DNA of 64,000 bases from Conexibacter sp. CPCC 205762 (GTDB lineage Bacteria > Actinomycetota > Thermoleophilia > Solirubrobacterales > Solirubrobacteraceae), in NCBI RefSeq assembly GCF_030646155.1, contig NZ_JAUTDN010000005.1:1-64000 (forward strand). Direction: 5' to 3'. How positions within the stretch are numbered: position 1 is the stretch's first letter; each line of letters starts with the position of its first letter. This document shows positions 42,859-51,399 of the stretch, in pieces. The position numbers and the translations under genes are program-made. The notes beneath the pieces were generated by a model. The model was not told the DNA's origin, did not search any database, and saw only the letters and a program-made list of their open reading frames with translations.

Positions 42859-43121
42859 GCCCCGGATCCGCGGTCCGCGGCGACTCCGGAGGAGAGCACG
42901 AAGTCGACCGCCTGGCCGACCGTGAGGATCCCTGCCGCCTGCTCGTCGGACATCTGCACGCCGTACGTGTCCTCGAGCTCCTGCACGAGCGTGTAGAGGT
43001 CGAGCGAGTCGGCCTCGAGGTCCTCGCGGAAGCGGGTCTCCGCCTGGACGCGGGCAGGCTCGATCGCCAGCTCGTCGGCCAGGTGGTTGCGGATCAGGGT
43101 GAGAATCTCCTCGCGAGTCAT
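42855..43121 (-). CDS. acpP: Acyl carrier protein
   Basis: ACP of 88 aa carrying fatty-acyl chains on phosphopantetheine. The attachment site is [10 protein letters not shown] (Ser), with EDLEADSLD as the conserved helix. C-terminal tail [11 protein letters not shown]. Between plsX (upstream, ATGA overlap) and rnc (downstream, CTGA overlap), as in many actinobacteria and firmicutes. Confidence 0.93.
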   Translation of the reverse strand: MTREEILTLIRNHLADELAIEPARVQAETRFREDLEADSLDLYTLVQELEDTYGVQMSDEQAAGILTVGQAVDFVLSSGVAADRGSGA

Positions 43122-44152
43122 GTCGACTGGACGCTAGCCGGGGCGTCGGACGAAGGGGCCTGGCGGAGGGCGCCGGCGGCGTCGAGCGCCGTCAGCGTGC
43201 GCGCGGTGACGTCCTCGCGCACGGCCCGCTCGGCGACCTCGATCGCGCGCGCGAAGCCGGTTCGCGTGAAGCGGCCGTGGGCGACGACGCCGGTGCGGCG
43301 GAGGCCGAGCATGTAGGCGCCGCCGGCAAGCTCGGGGTCGAGCGTCTCGCGCAGGGAGCGCAGCGGCTTGCGCAGCAGCAGCCCGCCGAGGCGGCCGCGC
43401 GGCGTCTGCATCGCGGTCTCTCTGATCGAGCGCATCAGCTTGCTGGAGACGCCCTCGATCAGCTTCAGCGTGACGTTGCCGGTGAAGCCGTCCATCACGA
43501 CGACGTCGGCGACGCCGTCGACGACCTGCGTCCCCTCGACGTTGCCGATGAAGTTGATGCGGCCGCCGGTCTCGACCAGGCGGGCGTGGGCGGCGGTCAC
43601 GTCGGGGGTGCCCTTGCCGGGCTCCTCGCCGTTGGAGAGCAGGCCGATCCGCGGCGCCTCGACGCCCATCACCGACTGGGCGAAGGCCGCGCCCATGAAG
43701 GCGAACTGGACGAGGTGCTCGGGCCGCACCTCGACCGAGGCGCCGACGTCGAGCAGCAGCACGGGCGCGCCCGGGACCGGCATCGGCAGCGCGAGCGCCG
43801 GCCGGTAGATGCCGCGGGCGCGGCGGATGTTGAAGAGGCCGGCGGCCAATGCGGCGCCGGTCGAGCCGCCCGAGACGAGCGCGTCGGCGCGGCCGTCGGC
43901 CACGGCCTTGGTCGCGAGCACGATCGAGGCGTCGGGGGTGCCGCGCACCGCCAGCGCCGGGTCAGGCGCCTTGGCGATCGAGCGCGGGGCGTCGACGACC
44001 TCGACGCCCGCGGGCACGGGACCGATCTCGGCGGCGGGGCCGAACAGCAGCACGCGTGTGCCGCGCTCTGCCGCCATGGCAGCGCCGGCTGCGACCTCGG
44101 CAGGACCGAGGTCGGCACCGTTCGCGTCAACGGCAACCGTGATCGGCTTCAC
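43118..44152 (-). CDS. plsX: Phosphate acyltransferase PlsX
   Basis: PlsX of 344 aa, converting acyl-ACP to acyl-phosphate for phospholipid synthesis. N-terminus [59 protein letters not shown] and [17 protein letters not shown] match the family. GTG start; followed by acpP with a four-base overlap. Confidence 0.94.
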   Translation of the reverse strand: MKPITVAVDANGADLGPAEVAAGAAMAAERGTRVLLFGPAAEIGPVPAGVEVVDAPRSIAKAPDPALAVRGTPDASIVLATKAVADGRADALVSGGSTGAALAAGLFNIRRARGIYRPALALPMPVPGAPVLLLDVGASVEVRPEHLVQFAFMGAAFAQSVMGVEAPRIGLLSNGEEPGKGTPDVTAAHARLVETGGRINFIGNVEGTQVVDGVADVVVMDGFTGNVTLKLIEGVSSKLMRSIRETAMQTPRGRLGGLLLRKPLRSLRETLDPELAGGAYMLGLRRTGVVAHGRFTRTGFARAIEVAERAVREDVTARTLTALDAAGALRQAPSSDAPASVQST

Positions 44153-44165
44153 GGCCGCGGGAAGA

Positions 44166-44357
44166 TCAGACGTCGCTGTCGCCGGAGGCCGTGACGACCT
44201 CGCGACCGGCGTACGTGCCGCAGACCGGGCAGACGCGATGCGGCCGCCGGGGGCTGTGACACTGCGGGCACGCCTGCGTCGACGGCGCCGTGATCTTGTG
44301 CTGGGAGCGGCGCTTGTTCGTGCGCGCGTGGGATTGCTTCTGCTTCGGGACGGCCAT
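44166..44357 (-). CDS. rpmF: 50S ribosomal protein L32
   Basis: L32 of 63 aa: MAVPKQKQSHARTNKRRSQH at the N-terminus and a four-Cys zinc motif (CPQC and CPVC). Start at ATG 44357. Lies 13 bases upstream of plsX and follows yceD, the common yceD-rpmF-plsX order. Confidence 0.95.
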   Translation of the reverse strand: MAVPKQKQSHARTNKRRSQHKITAPSTQACPQCHSPRRPHRVCPVCGTYAGREVVTASGDSDV

Positions 44358-44455
44358 AGAGCGGGAGAATGTACCAGTTGTCGGGGGCGTGGCGCGCTGA
44401 CGCTGGCCGCGGGCGAGCGTGCGCGACGCGCCTGGACAGCGCGCGCCGGGAGATC

Positions 44456-44971
44456 TTACAGCTCCAGCTCCCGCAGCTTCGCCCAACGCGGGTCAGGCTC
44501 GCGCTCGTGGGCGTGCTCCGGGTCGAGGTTGAGATTCTCGCCGCACTCGGCGCAGAGGCCGGCGCAGTCGCGTCTGCAGACGAGCTGCGCGGGCAGCGTC
44601 AGCGCGAGCGCGTCGTTGGTCCACTGGGCGACGTCGACGACCTCGTCGGCGTCGACGTAGGGGCTGTCCAGCTCGTCCTCCTTGGTGCCCGGCTGGTCGA
44701 CCTCGCGAGCGTCGACCTTGAACGCCGTCGAGGAGGCCTCCAGGCAGCGCATGCAGGGGCCGACGAGCGCGGCCCGGAAGCGCAGCCGCAGCGCCCAGCC
44801 GCTGCCGGTCGTGCGCGAGACGTCGAGCTTGACCGGGATCGTCGGCGGCTGCACCGCATACGTCTGGCCGCTGAGGTCGAACTCGCCGACCGGCACCTCG
44901 AGATCGATCGAACGACCCTCGCCGGAGGTCAGGCGCAGCGCGGCGAGGTCGAAGGAGGCAGCAGTGGACAT
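44456..44971 (-). CDS. yceD: DUF177/YceD family protein
   Basis: YceD homologue of 171 aa. The core is GPCMRCLEASSTAF, followed by LDSPYVDADEVVDVAQWTND and a C-terminal zinc-like cluster RRDCAGLCAECGENLNLDPE. YceD proteins act in 23S rRNA metabolism in plants and bacteria. Directly upstream of rpmF. An AGGAGG lies only one base before the ATG, closer than normal spacing. Confidence 0.9.
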   Translation of the reverse strand: MSTAASFDLAALRLTSGEGRSIDLEVPVGEFDLSGQTYAVQPPTIPVKLDVSRTTGSGWALRLRFRAALVGPCMRCLEASSTAFKVDAREVDQPGTKEDELDSPYVDADEVVDVAQWTNDALALTLPAQLVCRRDCAGLCAECGENLNLDPEHAHEREPDPRWAKLRELEL

Positions 44972-44993
44972 GCCTCCTACGTTAGCGACGACC

Positions 44994-46592
44994 TCAGCGG
45001 AGCTCCCGCTTGAGCACTTTCCCGGTCGCGTTGCGGGGCAGCTCGTCGACGAAGACGACCTCGCGCGGGACCTTGAAGCCGGCGAGGTTCGCTCTCACGT
45101 ACGCCTGCAGCTCCTCGACCGTGCACTCGCAGTCGGCCTTCAGCGCGACGACCGCCTTCAGCCGCTGGCCCCACTCTTCGTCGCTGACGCCGACGACGGC
45201 GACCTCACGAACCTTCGCGTGGCCGGCGAGCAGGTCCTCGACCTCCGACGGGAAGAGGTTCTCGCCGCCGCTTATGATCATGTCGTCGTCGCGGCCGTCG
45301 ACGAACAGGCGCCCGGCCGCGTCGAAGTGGCCGACGTCGCCGGAGGACATCAGGCCGTCGACGATCTCCTTGCCGCCGCCGCCGGTGTAGCCCTCGAACG
45401 GCAGCTCGTTGCCGACGAAGATGCGGCCGGTCTCGCCGGTCGGGACGTCGCGCCCCTGCTCGTCGATCAGGCGGATGCGCGTGCCGTGCGGCGGGCGGCC
45501 GGCCGTGCCGGGCGCGGCGCGCATGTCCTCCGGCGTCGCGATCGTCGCCCACGCGACCTCGGTCGAACCGTAGGTGTTGTAGAGCACGTCGCCGAAGCGG
45601 TCCATCACGCGCGTCGCGAGCGGGCCGGGCAGGGCCGAGCCGGAGGCGGCGATCACGCGCAGCGACGAGGTGTCGTACTTGGCGAAGACGTCGTCGGGCA
45701 GCTCGAGGAGCCGCTGCAGCATCACCGGCACGACCGCCAGCGCGGTCGCTCTGTGGCGCGCGATCGCCCGCAGCGTGCCCTCCGGGTCGAACCGCCGCCT
45801 CAGCACGACGGTCGACGCGAGCGGGACGCCGAGCGTGAGGTGCGCCAGGCCCCAGGTGTGGAAGATCGGCGCCGCGACCATCGTCGTCTCGCGCGCTCTC
45901 AGCGGCATCTTCGACAGCAGCGCGGCGGCGGCGCCGAGGCCTGCGGCGCTGCGCTTGGCGCCCTTCGGCGCGCCGGTCGTGCCGGACGTGAGGATGATCA
46001 CGCGGCCCGGCGCGGGCGGCGTCGCGACGCCTCTGGCGTCGCCCTCGGCGATCAGGTCCTCCAGCAGCGGGTCGCCGTTGACCGACTCGCCGTCGTGCCA
46101 GGCGATGAAGCTCTGGCGGCCGGCGCGGACCCGCTCGACGAGGTTGGCGAACTCCTCGTCGTACACGATCGCCGCCGCCTGCTCGCGCTCGACGACCTCG
46201 GCCAGCTGCGGCGCGGCGAACGCGGTGTTGAGGTAGATCACGTTCGCGCCCAGCCGCGCGGTCGCGACCGAGGCGTCGATGAAGCCGCGGTGGTTGCGGC
46301 ACATGACGGCGATCGAGTCGCCGGGCCGCAGGCCGCGCGCCTGGAAGGAGCTGGCGAGCGCGTTGGCGCGGCGGTGCACCTCGCCGTAGCTGAGCGTCCC
46401 GAGCTCGTCGACGATCGCCGGCTGGTCGGGCGTGCGCGCCGCCGCGACGGCGAAGGCGCCGGCGGAGGTCGTCCCCCAGCGCTTGAGCGCGATGCCGACC
46501 TTTGCGAGCCTGTCGGGCCGCGTCGGGCCGAGCAGACCGGAGCTGAACAGTGTCTTGGCGATGAACGCCTGATGCGGGATCTCTCTCAACAC
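44994..46592 (-). CDS. Acyl-CoA synthetase (AMP-forming)
   Basis: ANL-superfamily ligase of 532 aa, probably a fatty-acyl-CoA synthetase. P-loop-like VIILTSGTTGAPKGAKRS, ASGSALPGPL, NTYGSTEVAWATIATPED, and GRDDDMIISGGENLFPSEVE, PRNATGKVLKREL (adenylate-forming Lys) are all intact. GTG start. Possible operator TGACG-N4-CGTCA lies just upstream. Confidence 0.88.
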   Translation of the reverse strand: MLREIPHQAFIAKTLFSSGLLGPTRPDRLAKVGIALKRWGTTSAGAFAVAAARTPDQPAIVDELGTLSYGEVHRRANALASSFQARGLRPGDSIAVMCRNHRGFIDASVATARLGANVIYLNTAFAAPQLAEVVEREQAAAIVYDEEFANLVERVRAGRQSFIAWHDGESVNGDPLLEDLIAEGDARGVATPPAPGRVIILTSGTTGAPKGAKRSAAGLGAAAALLSKMPLRARETTMVAAPIFHTWGLAHLTLGVPLASTVVLRRRFDPEGTLRAIARHRATALAVVPVMLQRLLELPDDVFAKYDTSSLRVIAASGSALPGPLATRVMDRFGDVLYNTYGSTEVAWATIATPEDMRAAPGTAGRPPHGTRIRLIDEQGRDVPTGETGRIFVGNELPFEGYTGGGGKEIVDGLMSSGDVGHFDAAGRLFVDGRDDDMIISGGENLFPSEVEDLLAGHAKVREVAVVGVSDEEWGQRLKAVVALKADCECTVEELQAYVRANLAGFKVPREVVFVDELPRNATGKVLKRELR

Positions 46593-46636
46593 GAGACGTA
46601 TCCAACCACGAACGGCGCAGGTCGCGTGTCAGTTTG

Positions 46637-46650
46637 TGACGGGTGCGTCA
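46637..46650. promoter_or_regulatory. Inverted repeat upstream of acyl-CoA synthetase
   Basis: Perfect TGACG-ggtg-CGTCA repeat, overlapped on its left by gtca-gtttg-tgac. It sits 45 bases upstream of the synthetase start and 7 bases from the stop of the preceding gene. Candidate operator for a dimeric (TetR- or GntR-like) regulator. Confidence 0.4.
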
Positions 46651-46656
46651 TCTTCG

Positions 46657-47607
46657 CTACGGGAGGTCGAGGCCCTTGGGCGTCTCGCCGCGCTCGACCA
46701 GGCCGTGGATCTCGGCCGCGCGACGGGGGTTGAGGTAGACGTGGCGCTGGCCGACGCTCGGCTTCTCCTGCAGCAGGCCGGCCTCCAGCAGCCGCTCGCC
46801 GATCGCCAGCGCGAGCGCCCGGTCGTGGCCGGCGAAGCCGCGTGCGAGGTGGCTGATCTCGGTGTGGTAGCCGCCCCACTTGCCCATCCCCATCAGCCGC
46901 TGGAGGATCCGCCGGGCGACGCGGCGGCCGCGGTCGGCGTCGTCGTGCGGGCGGGCGACGTCGAAGGTCGGGTCGAGGATCGCGATCACGTCCTCCTCGC
47001 GCTCGCGCACCGAGGCGGCGTCGGCCGGCCGGCCGCCGAAGCGCGCGACCGCCTCCGCGATCCGCAGCGGGTGCAGCTCGCCGATCGGCGGGCGCAGATC
47101 CTCGACGTCGGCGAGCGCGGAGGCCGGTAGACCGTAGGCGGCCGCTCTCAGGCGGTCGACCCCGTCGAGGTGGTCGGGGAAGAACTCCAGCGCGAACTCG
47201 ACGTGCTCGTAGAGGTCGCCGCCGGTCAGCGGGAAGGCGAACGCGAGCCAGCCCTCCCAGCTGCCGACGCTGAGCGCGAGGTCGCGGCCGTCGGCCGGCG
47301 CCATCGCCTCCGCCGCCTCGACCAGCGCGCCGACGAGCGCCGCCGTCAGCACCCACGCGCGCTCGGGCACGGCATCGGGGTCGGCGCGCAGCTCCGGCGC
47401 GACCGGCGCGATCGCGAGCAGGCGCGTCTTCTCGGCCGCGATCGCGACCGGGACCGGTGCCGCCGGCGGGTAGCCGGAGCGGGCGAGCGTCAGCTCGTGG
47501 GCGCCGTCACCGAAGGCGTCGACGATCTCCGCGCGCAGCTGCGCGGCGCGATCTCTGGGGGCGCGGGTGCCGCCCGCGTCGGTGATGACGGAGCCGAGTC
47601 TGCTCAT
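46657..47607 (-). CDS. Conserved hypothetical protein
   Basis: Soluble protein of 316 aa, no signal peptide. Visible segments: LTLARSGYPPAAPVPVAIAA, GSWEGWLAFAFPLTGGDLYE, LEFFPDHLDGVDRLRAAAYG, and a C-terminal winged-helix-like block MGKWGGYHTEISHLARGFAG plus EAGLLQEKPSVGQRHVYLNP. This might be a DNA-binding end, but no family was recognised. Function unknown. Confidence 0.65.
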   Translation of the reverse strand: MSRLGSVITDAGGTRAPRDRAAQLRAEIVDAFGDGAHELTLARSGYPPAAPVPVAIAAEKTRLLAIAPVAPELRADPDAVPERAWVLTAALVGALVEAAEAMAPADGRDLALSVGSWEGWLAFAFPLTGGDLYEHVEFALEFFPDHLDGVDRLRAAAYGLPASALADVEDLRPPIGELHPLRIAEAVARFGGRPADAASVREREEDVIAILDPTFDVARPHDDADRGRRVARRILQRLMGMGKWGGYHTEISHLARGFAGHDRALALAIGERLLEAGLLQEKPSVGQRHVYLNPRRAAEIHGLVERGETPKGLDLP

Positions 47608-47688
47608 CTGCGCGGCGAACCCTAGTGGGTGCGGCGCGCCGGCTCGACGCCGGCAGGCCGCCGGCGCGGGCGCCGCGGCGTCAGCCGG

Positions 47689-48672
47689 TCAACCCGCTCC
47701 GCAAACCGGTCTGTCGGCCGGCAGGCCGCTGACGCCGCGCGGCGTCAGCAGGTAGGCGCTGGGAGCGCTGCGGACGGTGAGCGGTCTGCCATCGACGCTG
47801 ATCCGCATCGTCGCGACGCCGACGCGCAGTCTCAGCCTGCGACGGCTGACCTCGTAGGGACCGGTCCGCATCCCCTCCCACAGCGTTCTGCCGGCGCCAT
47901 CGGCGACGCAGAGGTAGGACGGCTCGCGCGGGACGATCCGCAGGCGGACGCGGCGGAGACGGGCTCTTCTGCTGGGGCGCGTCTCGTAGCGGAGCGTGTC
48001 GCGGCGCTGCTCCGGCGCGGGCGTGGTGGCCGGCGGCGTCTGCGCGGTGGTCGTCGTGGTGGTCGTCGCGGTCGCGGGTGGGGCGAGATCGCCGCCGCGG
48101 TCGCCGCCGCCGGGCGAGCCGATCGCGCCGCGCAGCAGCACGACGGCGACGATCAGGACGACGAGCGCGAGCAGGCCGAGCGCACCCGCGCGGAATCTGC
48201 TCTCGCTGTCGACCGGACCGCTCGTCGCGTGTCTGGAGGCGACCCTCATCGCCCACGACGGCCTGCGCGGCATCACGTCCGCGGGGGCGTCGGGCGCGGG
48301 CGGCGTCGGCGTCGGCGTTTGCGCGGGCGGCGTCAGCGGCTCGGCGAGCGGCTGCATCGCCGCCGGGTCGACCTCGCTGTGGCGCAGCCGCACGAGCTGG
48401 TTCGCCGTCGCCTCGGTCAGCGGTGGATCGACCAGGACGCCGGCGAGCGCGAGCGCGGCGGTCGCGCGGCGGCGGCCGTCAGGCGTGTCGCCGCCGAAGC
48501 GCGCCAGCAGGTCGCCCGCGGAGCGCTTGTAGCCGAACGGCGAAGCCGCCTCCTGCGCCAGCTCGTTCGCGGCCGCGAGGTTCTCCAACGGCACCGCGGC
48601 GCCGGCCTGGTGCCAGGAGGAGACCTGCGCCTTGCGCCGGCGGCGGCGCCCGCGCCCGAACAGGTCAGCCAT
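47689..48672 (-). CDS. Membrane protein with RodZ-like C-terminal domain
   Basis: Protein of 327 aa: basic N-terminus (GRGRRRRRKA), a cytosolic part to about 165, one membrane helix (ALGLLALVVLIVAVVLLRGA), a Thr/Pro-rich linker (PPATATTTTTTTAQTPPATT), and an outer domain with YLCVADGAGRTLWEGMRTGP and LRLRVGVATMRISVDGRPLT, similar to the DUF4115 domain of RodZ. The N-terminal HTH of RodZ is not evident. A cell-wall role is inferred. Overlaps rmuC by eight bases. Confidence 0.6.
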   Translation of the reverse strand: MADLFGRGRRRRRKAQVSSWHQAGAAVPLENLAAANELAQEAASPFGYKRSAGDLLARFGGDTPDGRRRATAALALAGVLVDPPLTEATANQLVRLRHSEVDPAAMQPLAEPLTPPAQTPTPTPPAPDAPADVMPRRPSWAMRVASRHATSGPVDSESRFRAGALGLLALVVLIVAVVLLRGAIGSPGGGDRGGDLAPPATATTTTTTTAQTPPATTPAPEQRRDTLRYETRPSRRARLRRVRLRIVPREPSYLCVADGAGRTLWEGMRTGPYEVSRRRLRLRVGVATMRISVDGRPLTVRSAPSAYLLTPRGVSGLPADRPVCGAG

Positions 48673-49807
48673 CGGCCGCCTCGCGCAGCTCGGGGGCGTG
48701 TCGCCCGGCGTCGCGCGGGTCCGGCGCGTGTCGCGCGCTCTCGCGCGGGTCCGGCGCGTGTCGCGCGGCGTCGCGCAGCTCGGGGGCGTGCAGCTCGCGC
48801 GCGGTCAGGTCGATCGGCGTCAGCGGCGCGAGCGCGCTGGCCGGGTCGACGACGCCGTGGTCGGCGAAGCGGCGGGCGCTCGGCAGCACGCGGCTGTCGA
48901 ACGAGCCGACCGCCTCGTTGTAGGCGCCGACCGCGCCGCGCAGCCGTGCGCCGACCTTGTCGAGATGGGCGGCGAAGGTGCCGAGGCGGCGGTGCAGGTC
49001 CCGCCCCAGCGTCGCGATCTCGCGCGCCGACTGGGCGACCGTCTCCTGCTGCCAGCCGTAGGCGACCGCGCGCAGCAGCGCGATCAGCGTCGTCGGCGTC
49101 GCGATCAGCACGCCGTCGCGGACGCCCTCCTCCAGCAGCGCCGGGTCGGCCTCCAGCGCAGCCGAGTGGAAGTGCTCGCCGGGCAGGAACAGCACGACGA
49201 ACTCGGGCGCGGTGGCGAACTGCGACCAGTAGGCCTTCGCGCCGAGCCTGCGGACATGCTCGCGCAGCAGCCGCGCGTGCTGGGAGAGCGCCGCCGTGCG
49301 CGTCGTCTCGTCGCGCGCCTCGTGCGCGTCGAGGAAGGCGTGCAGCGGCGCCTTCGCGTCGACCACGACCTGCTTGCCGCCGGGCAGCTGGACGACCAGG
49401 TCGGGTCGCAGGACGCCGTCGTCACCGCGCAGCGACTGCTGCTCGCTGAAGTCGCAGCGATCGACCATCCCGGCCAGCTCGACGACCCGCTTCAACTGCA
49501 GCTCGCCCCAGCGGCCGCGCGTCTGCGGCTGGCGCAGGGCGGCGCTGAGACCGGCCGTCTCGCCGCGCAGGCGCTCCTGCGAGGAGACCAGCTCGCGCAG
49601 CTGCTGCTCCAGCGCGCCGCGCTGCACGGCGCGGTCGCGGTCGAGCGCGGCGAGCTGCTCGTCGACCCGCCGCAGCGAGGCGCCGATCGGCGCGACCAGC
49701 TCCTCCATCCCGCGGGCGCGGCGCTCGGTCGCGGCGCGCGAGCGCAGCGCCAGCAGCACGGCGCCGCCGCCGAGCAGGAGACCGGTCAGAAGCCAGAGAG
49801 CCGACAT
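48665..49807 (-). CDS. rmuC: RmuC family DNA recombination protein
   Basis: RmuC-like protein of 380 aa: N-terminal membrane helix (LWLLTGLLLGGGAVLLALRS), coiled coil, then the RmuC nuclease-like domain (GRWGELQLKRVVELAGMVDR, DLVVQLPGGKQVVVDAKAPL, EFVVLFLPGEHFHSAALEAD). The last 45 residues are 10-residue repeats (ARHAPDPRES type). The family limits chromosome inversions in E. coli. Confidence 0.88.
   Translation of the reverse strand: MSALWLLTGLLLGGGAVLLALRSRAATERRARGMEELVAPIGASLRRVDEQLAALDRDRAVQRGALEQQLRELVSSQERLRGETAGLSAALRQPQTRGRWGELQLKRVVELAGMVDRCDFSEQQSLRGDDGVLRPDLVVQLPGGKQVVVDAKAPLHAFLDAHEARDETTRTAALSQHARLLREHVRRLGAKAYWSQFATAPEFVVLFLPGEHFHSAALEADPALLEEGVRDGVLIATPTTLIALLRAVAYGWQQETVAQSAREIATLGRDLHRRLGTFAAHLDKVGARLRGAVGAYNEAVGSFDSRVLPSARRFADHGVVDPASALAPLTPIDLTARELHAPELRDAARHAPDPRESARHAPDPRDAGRHAPELREAADG
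48681..48800 (-). repeat. 30-bp in-frame tandem repeats at the end of rmuC
   Basis: Four 30-bp units (plus strand begins tcgcgcgggtccggcgcgtg in the two inner copies, variant tcgcgcagctcgggggcgtg in the outer ones). They encode 10-residue ARHAPDPRES-like units at the RmuC C-terminus. Length change would stay in frame. Confidence 0.8.
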
Positions 49808-49878
49808 GCAGGTGAGCGTCGCGCGCGCGACGGACGGAATGCAACGTCCGTTGCAGGGCGCTCCGCCTGCCCGGCCGT

Positions 49879-50343
49879 CTACCCGACTTCGGCCGGCTCG
49901 TCCTTGCCCTGCAGGCGCTCGCGACCGCGCTGGACGGCCGCGATGAACTTCGACAGGTTGACCTCGAGCGTGTTGAGGATCTCGTCGGCGTAGTCCTCGG
50001 CGCCGAGGCGGATCTCGCGCTCGCGGGCGCGGGCGTCCTCGATGATGTCCTCGGCCCCGCGTTCGGCCTGCTTGGTGACCTCCTCGTCGGAGATCAGGCG
50101 ATCCTGGCGCTCACGCGCCTCTCTGAGGATCCGCTCGGCCTCGCGCTTCGCCTCCGCGAGCATCTCCTGACGCTCCTTGACGATCCAGCGAGCCTGCTTG
50201 ATCTCCTCGGGGATCGTGGCGCGCATCTGGTCGAGGAGGTCGTAGATCTCCTCTTTGTCCACGCGGACCTGATCGGTCAGCGGGACCGGCTTCGCGTTGT
50301 GGACGAGGTCGTCCAGCTTGTCGATCAGAACCAGGACATCCAT
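49879..50343 (-). CDS. SepIVA/DivIVA-like coiled-coil protein
   Basis: Protein of 154 aa, mostly coiled coil: DVLVLIDKLDDLVHNAKPVP at the N-terminus, YDLLDQMRATIPEEIKQARW, then RQEMLAEAKREAERILREAR. It resembles the N-terminal half of mycobacterial SepIVA, a cell division/elongation factor, and often carries ATP-synthase-b-like labels. A role in growth-zone organisation is inferred. Directly upstream of coaD in the opposite reading order (coaD lies on its 5' side). Confidence 0.75.
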   Translation of the reverse strand: MDVLVLIDKLDDLVHNAKPVPLTDQVRVDKEEIYDLLDQMRATIPEEIKQARWIVKERQEMLAEAKREAERILREARERQDRLISDEEVTKQAERGAEDIIEDARAREREIRLGAEDYADEILNTLEVNLSKFIAAVQRGRERLQGKDEPAEVG

Positions 50344-50359
50344 CGGAACCTCTGTTTCG

Positions 50360-50857
50360 TCAACGGCCGAGTTCTTCCTGCAAGCGCGTGGCCACGTAGT
50401 CGGGGACGAGATCTGAGATGTTCCCGCCGAACGTCGCCAGCTCCTTGACGCCGGAGGAACTCAAGAAACTGTACTGCGACGACGCCATCAGATACACGGA
50501 CTCGATCTCCGGCGCCTGCCGGCGGTTGAGCTGATGCATCTCCAGCTCGTACTCGAAGTCCGAGATCGCCCGCAGTCCCTTGACGATCGCCGTCGCGCCA
50601 AGACTTCTGGCGAAGTCGACGACCAGGTTGCTGAAGGCCTCGGCGCGCACGTTCCCGAGATGCTCGGTCGCGCGTTCGATGAAACTGATCCGCTCTTCCG
50701 CGACGAAGAGCGTTCTGCCCTTGCGGATCGGCAGATTGACGACGCTCACGACGACCTCGTCGAAGATCCGCGAGGCACGCGATATGACGTCCAGGTGGCC
50801 GTTCGTGACCGGGTCGTAGGACCCTGGGCAGACGGCGATTCGCTTAGTCGAGTTCAT
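50360..50857 (-). CDS. coaD: Phosphopantetheine adenylyltransferase
   Basis: CoaD of 165 aa, fourth step of coenzyme A synthesis. Nucleotidyltransferase motif AVCPGSYDPVTNGHLDVISR (T/HxGH type), SDFEYELEMHQLNRR and YSFLSSSGVKELATFGGN match the family. Overlaps rsmD by 14 bases. Confidence 0.95.
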   Translation of the reverse strand: MNSTKRIAVCPGSYDPVTNGHLDVISRASRIFDEVVVSVVNLPIRKGRTLFVAEERISFIERATEHLGNVRAEAFSNLVVDFARSLGATAIVKGLRAISDFEYELEMHQLNRRQAPEIESVYLMASSQYSFLSSSGVKELATFGGNISDLVPDYVATRLQEELGR

Positions 50858-51386
50858 GGATGCGGATGAGTGTGTCGCCGTATCGGCGTTCGTCGGTCAT
50901 GGGCAGGTCGAGCCCGAGCGGCGCGCGACGGTCGCTCTCGCACACGATCCTGCCGTCCGCGGCGATCAGCTCCGCGAGCGCCGGCGAGAGCTCGCGTCCC
51001 AGCTCGGGCGCGAGTCGGTATGGAGGGTCGAGAAGCACGAGATCGTATTGACGACCGCCGACATCTGCTCCACGCGTGAACGCGCGGGCATCCTGGCGCC
51101 GCACCGTCACCCGCTCCGCCGGCACCCCGAGAGCGGCCAGATTCGCCGTCACCGCTTTGATCGCGGGGGTCGCGGAGTCGACGAACGTGACGTGCTCGGC
51201 CCCGCGCGAGAGCGCCTCCAGCCCGAGCGCGCCGCTGCCGGCGAAGAGGTCGAGCACGCGCGCGCCGTCGAGCGGACCGAGGATCGAGAAGAGCGACTCG
51301 CGCACGCGATCGCTCGTCGGGCGGGTCGCGTCGCCCGCCGGGGCGGCGATCCGGCGACCGCGGTAGAGGCCGGCGACGATCCGCAT
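50844..51386 (-). CDS. rsmD: 16S rRNA (guanine-966-N2)-methyltransferase
   Basis: RsmD of 180 aa. MRIVAGLYRGRRIAAPAGDA, VRESLFSILGPLDGARVLDL, FAGSGALGLEALSRGAEHVT and catalytic DLVLLDPPYRL (DPPY) are all clear. Its end overlaps coaD; recG lies 13 bases upstream. Confidence 0.94.
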   Translation of the reverse strand: MRIVAGLYRGRRIAAPAGDATRPTSDRVRESLFSILGPLDGARVLDLFAGSGALGLEALSRGAEHVTFVDSATPAIKAVTANLAALGVPAERVTVRRQDARAFTRGADVGGRQYDLVLLDPPYRLAPELGRELSPALAELIAADGRIVCESDRRAPLGLDLPMTDERRYGDTLIRIHELD

Positions 51387-51399
51387 CAGACGAGGCCGC

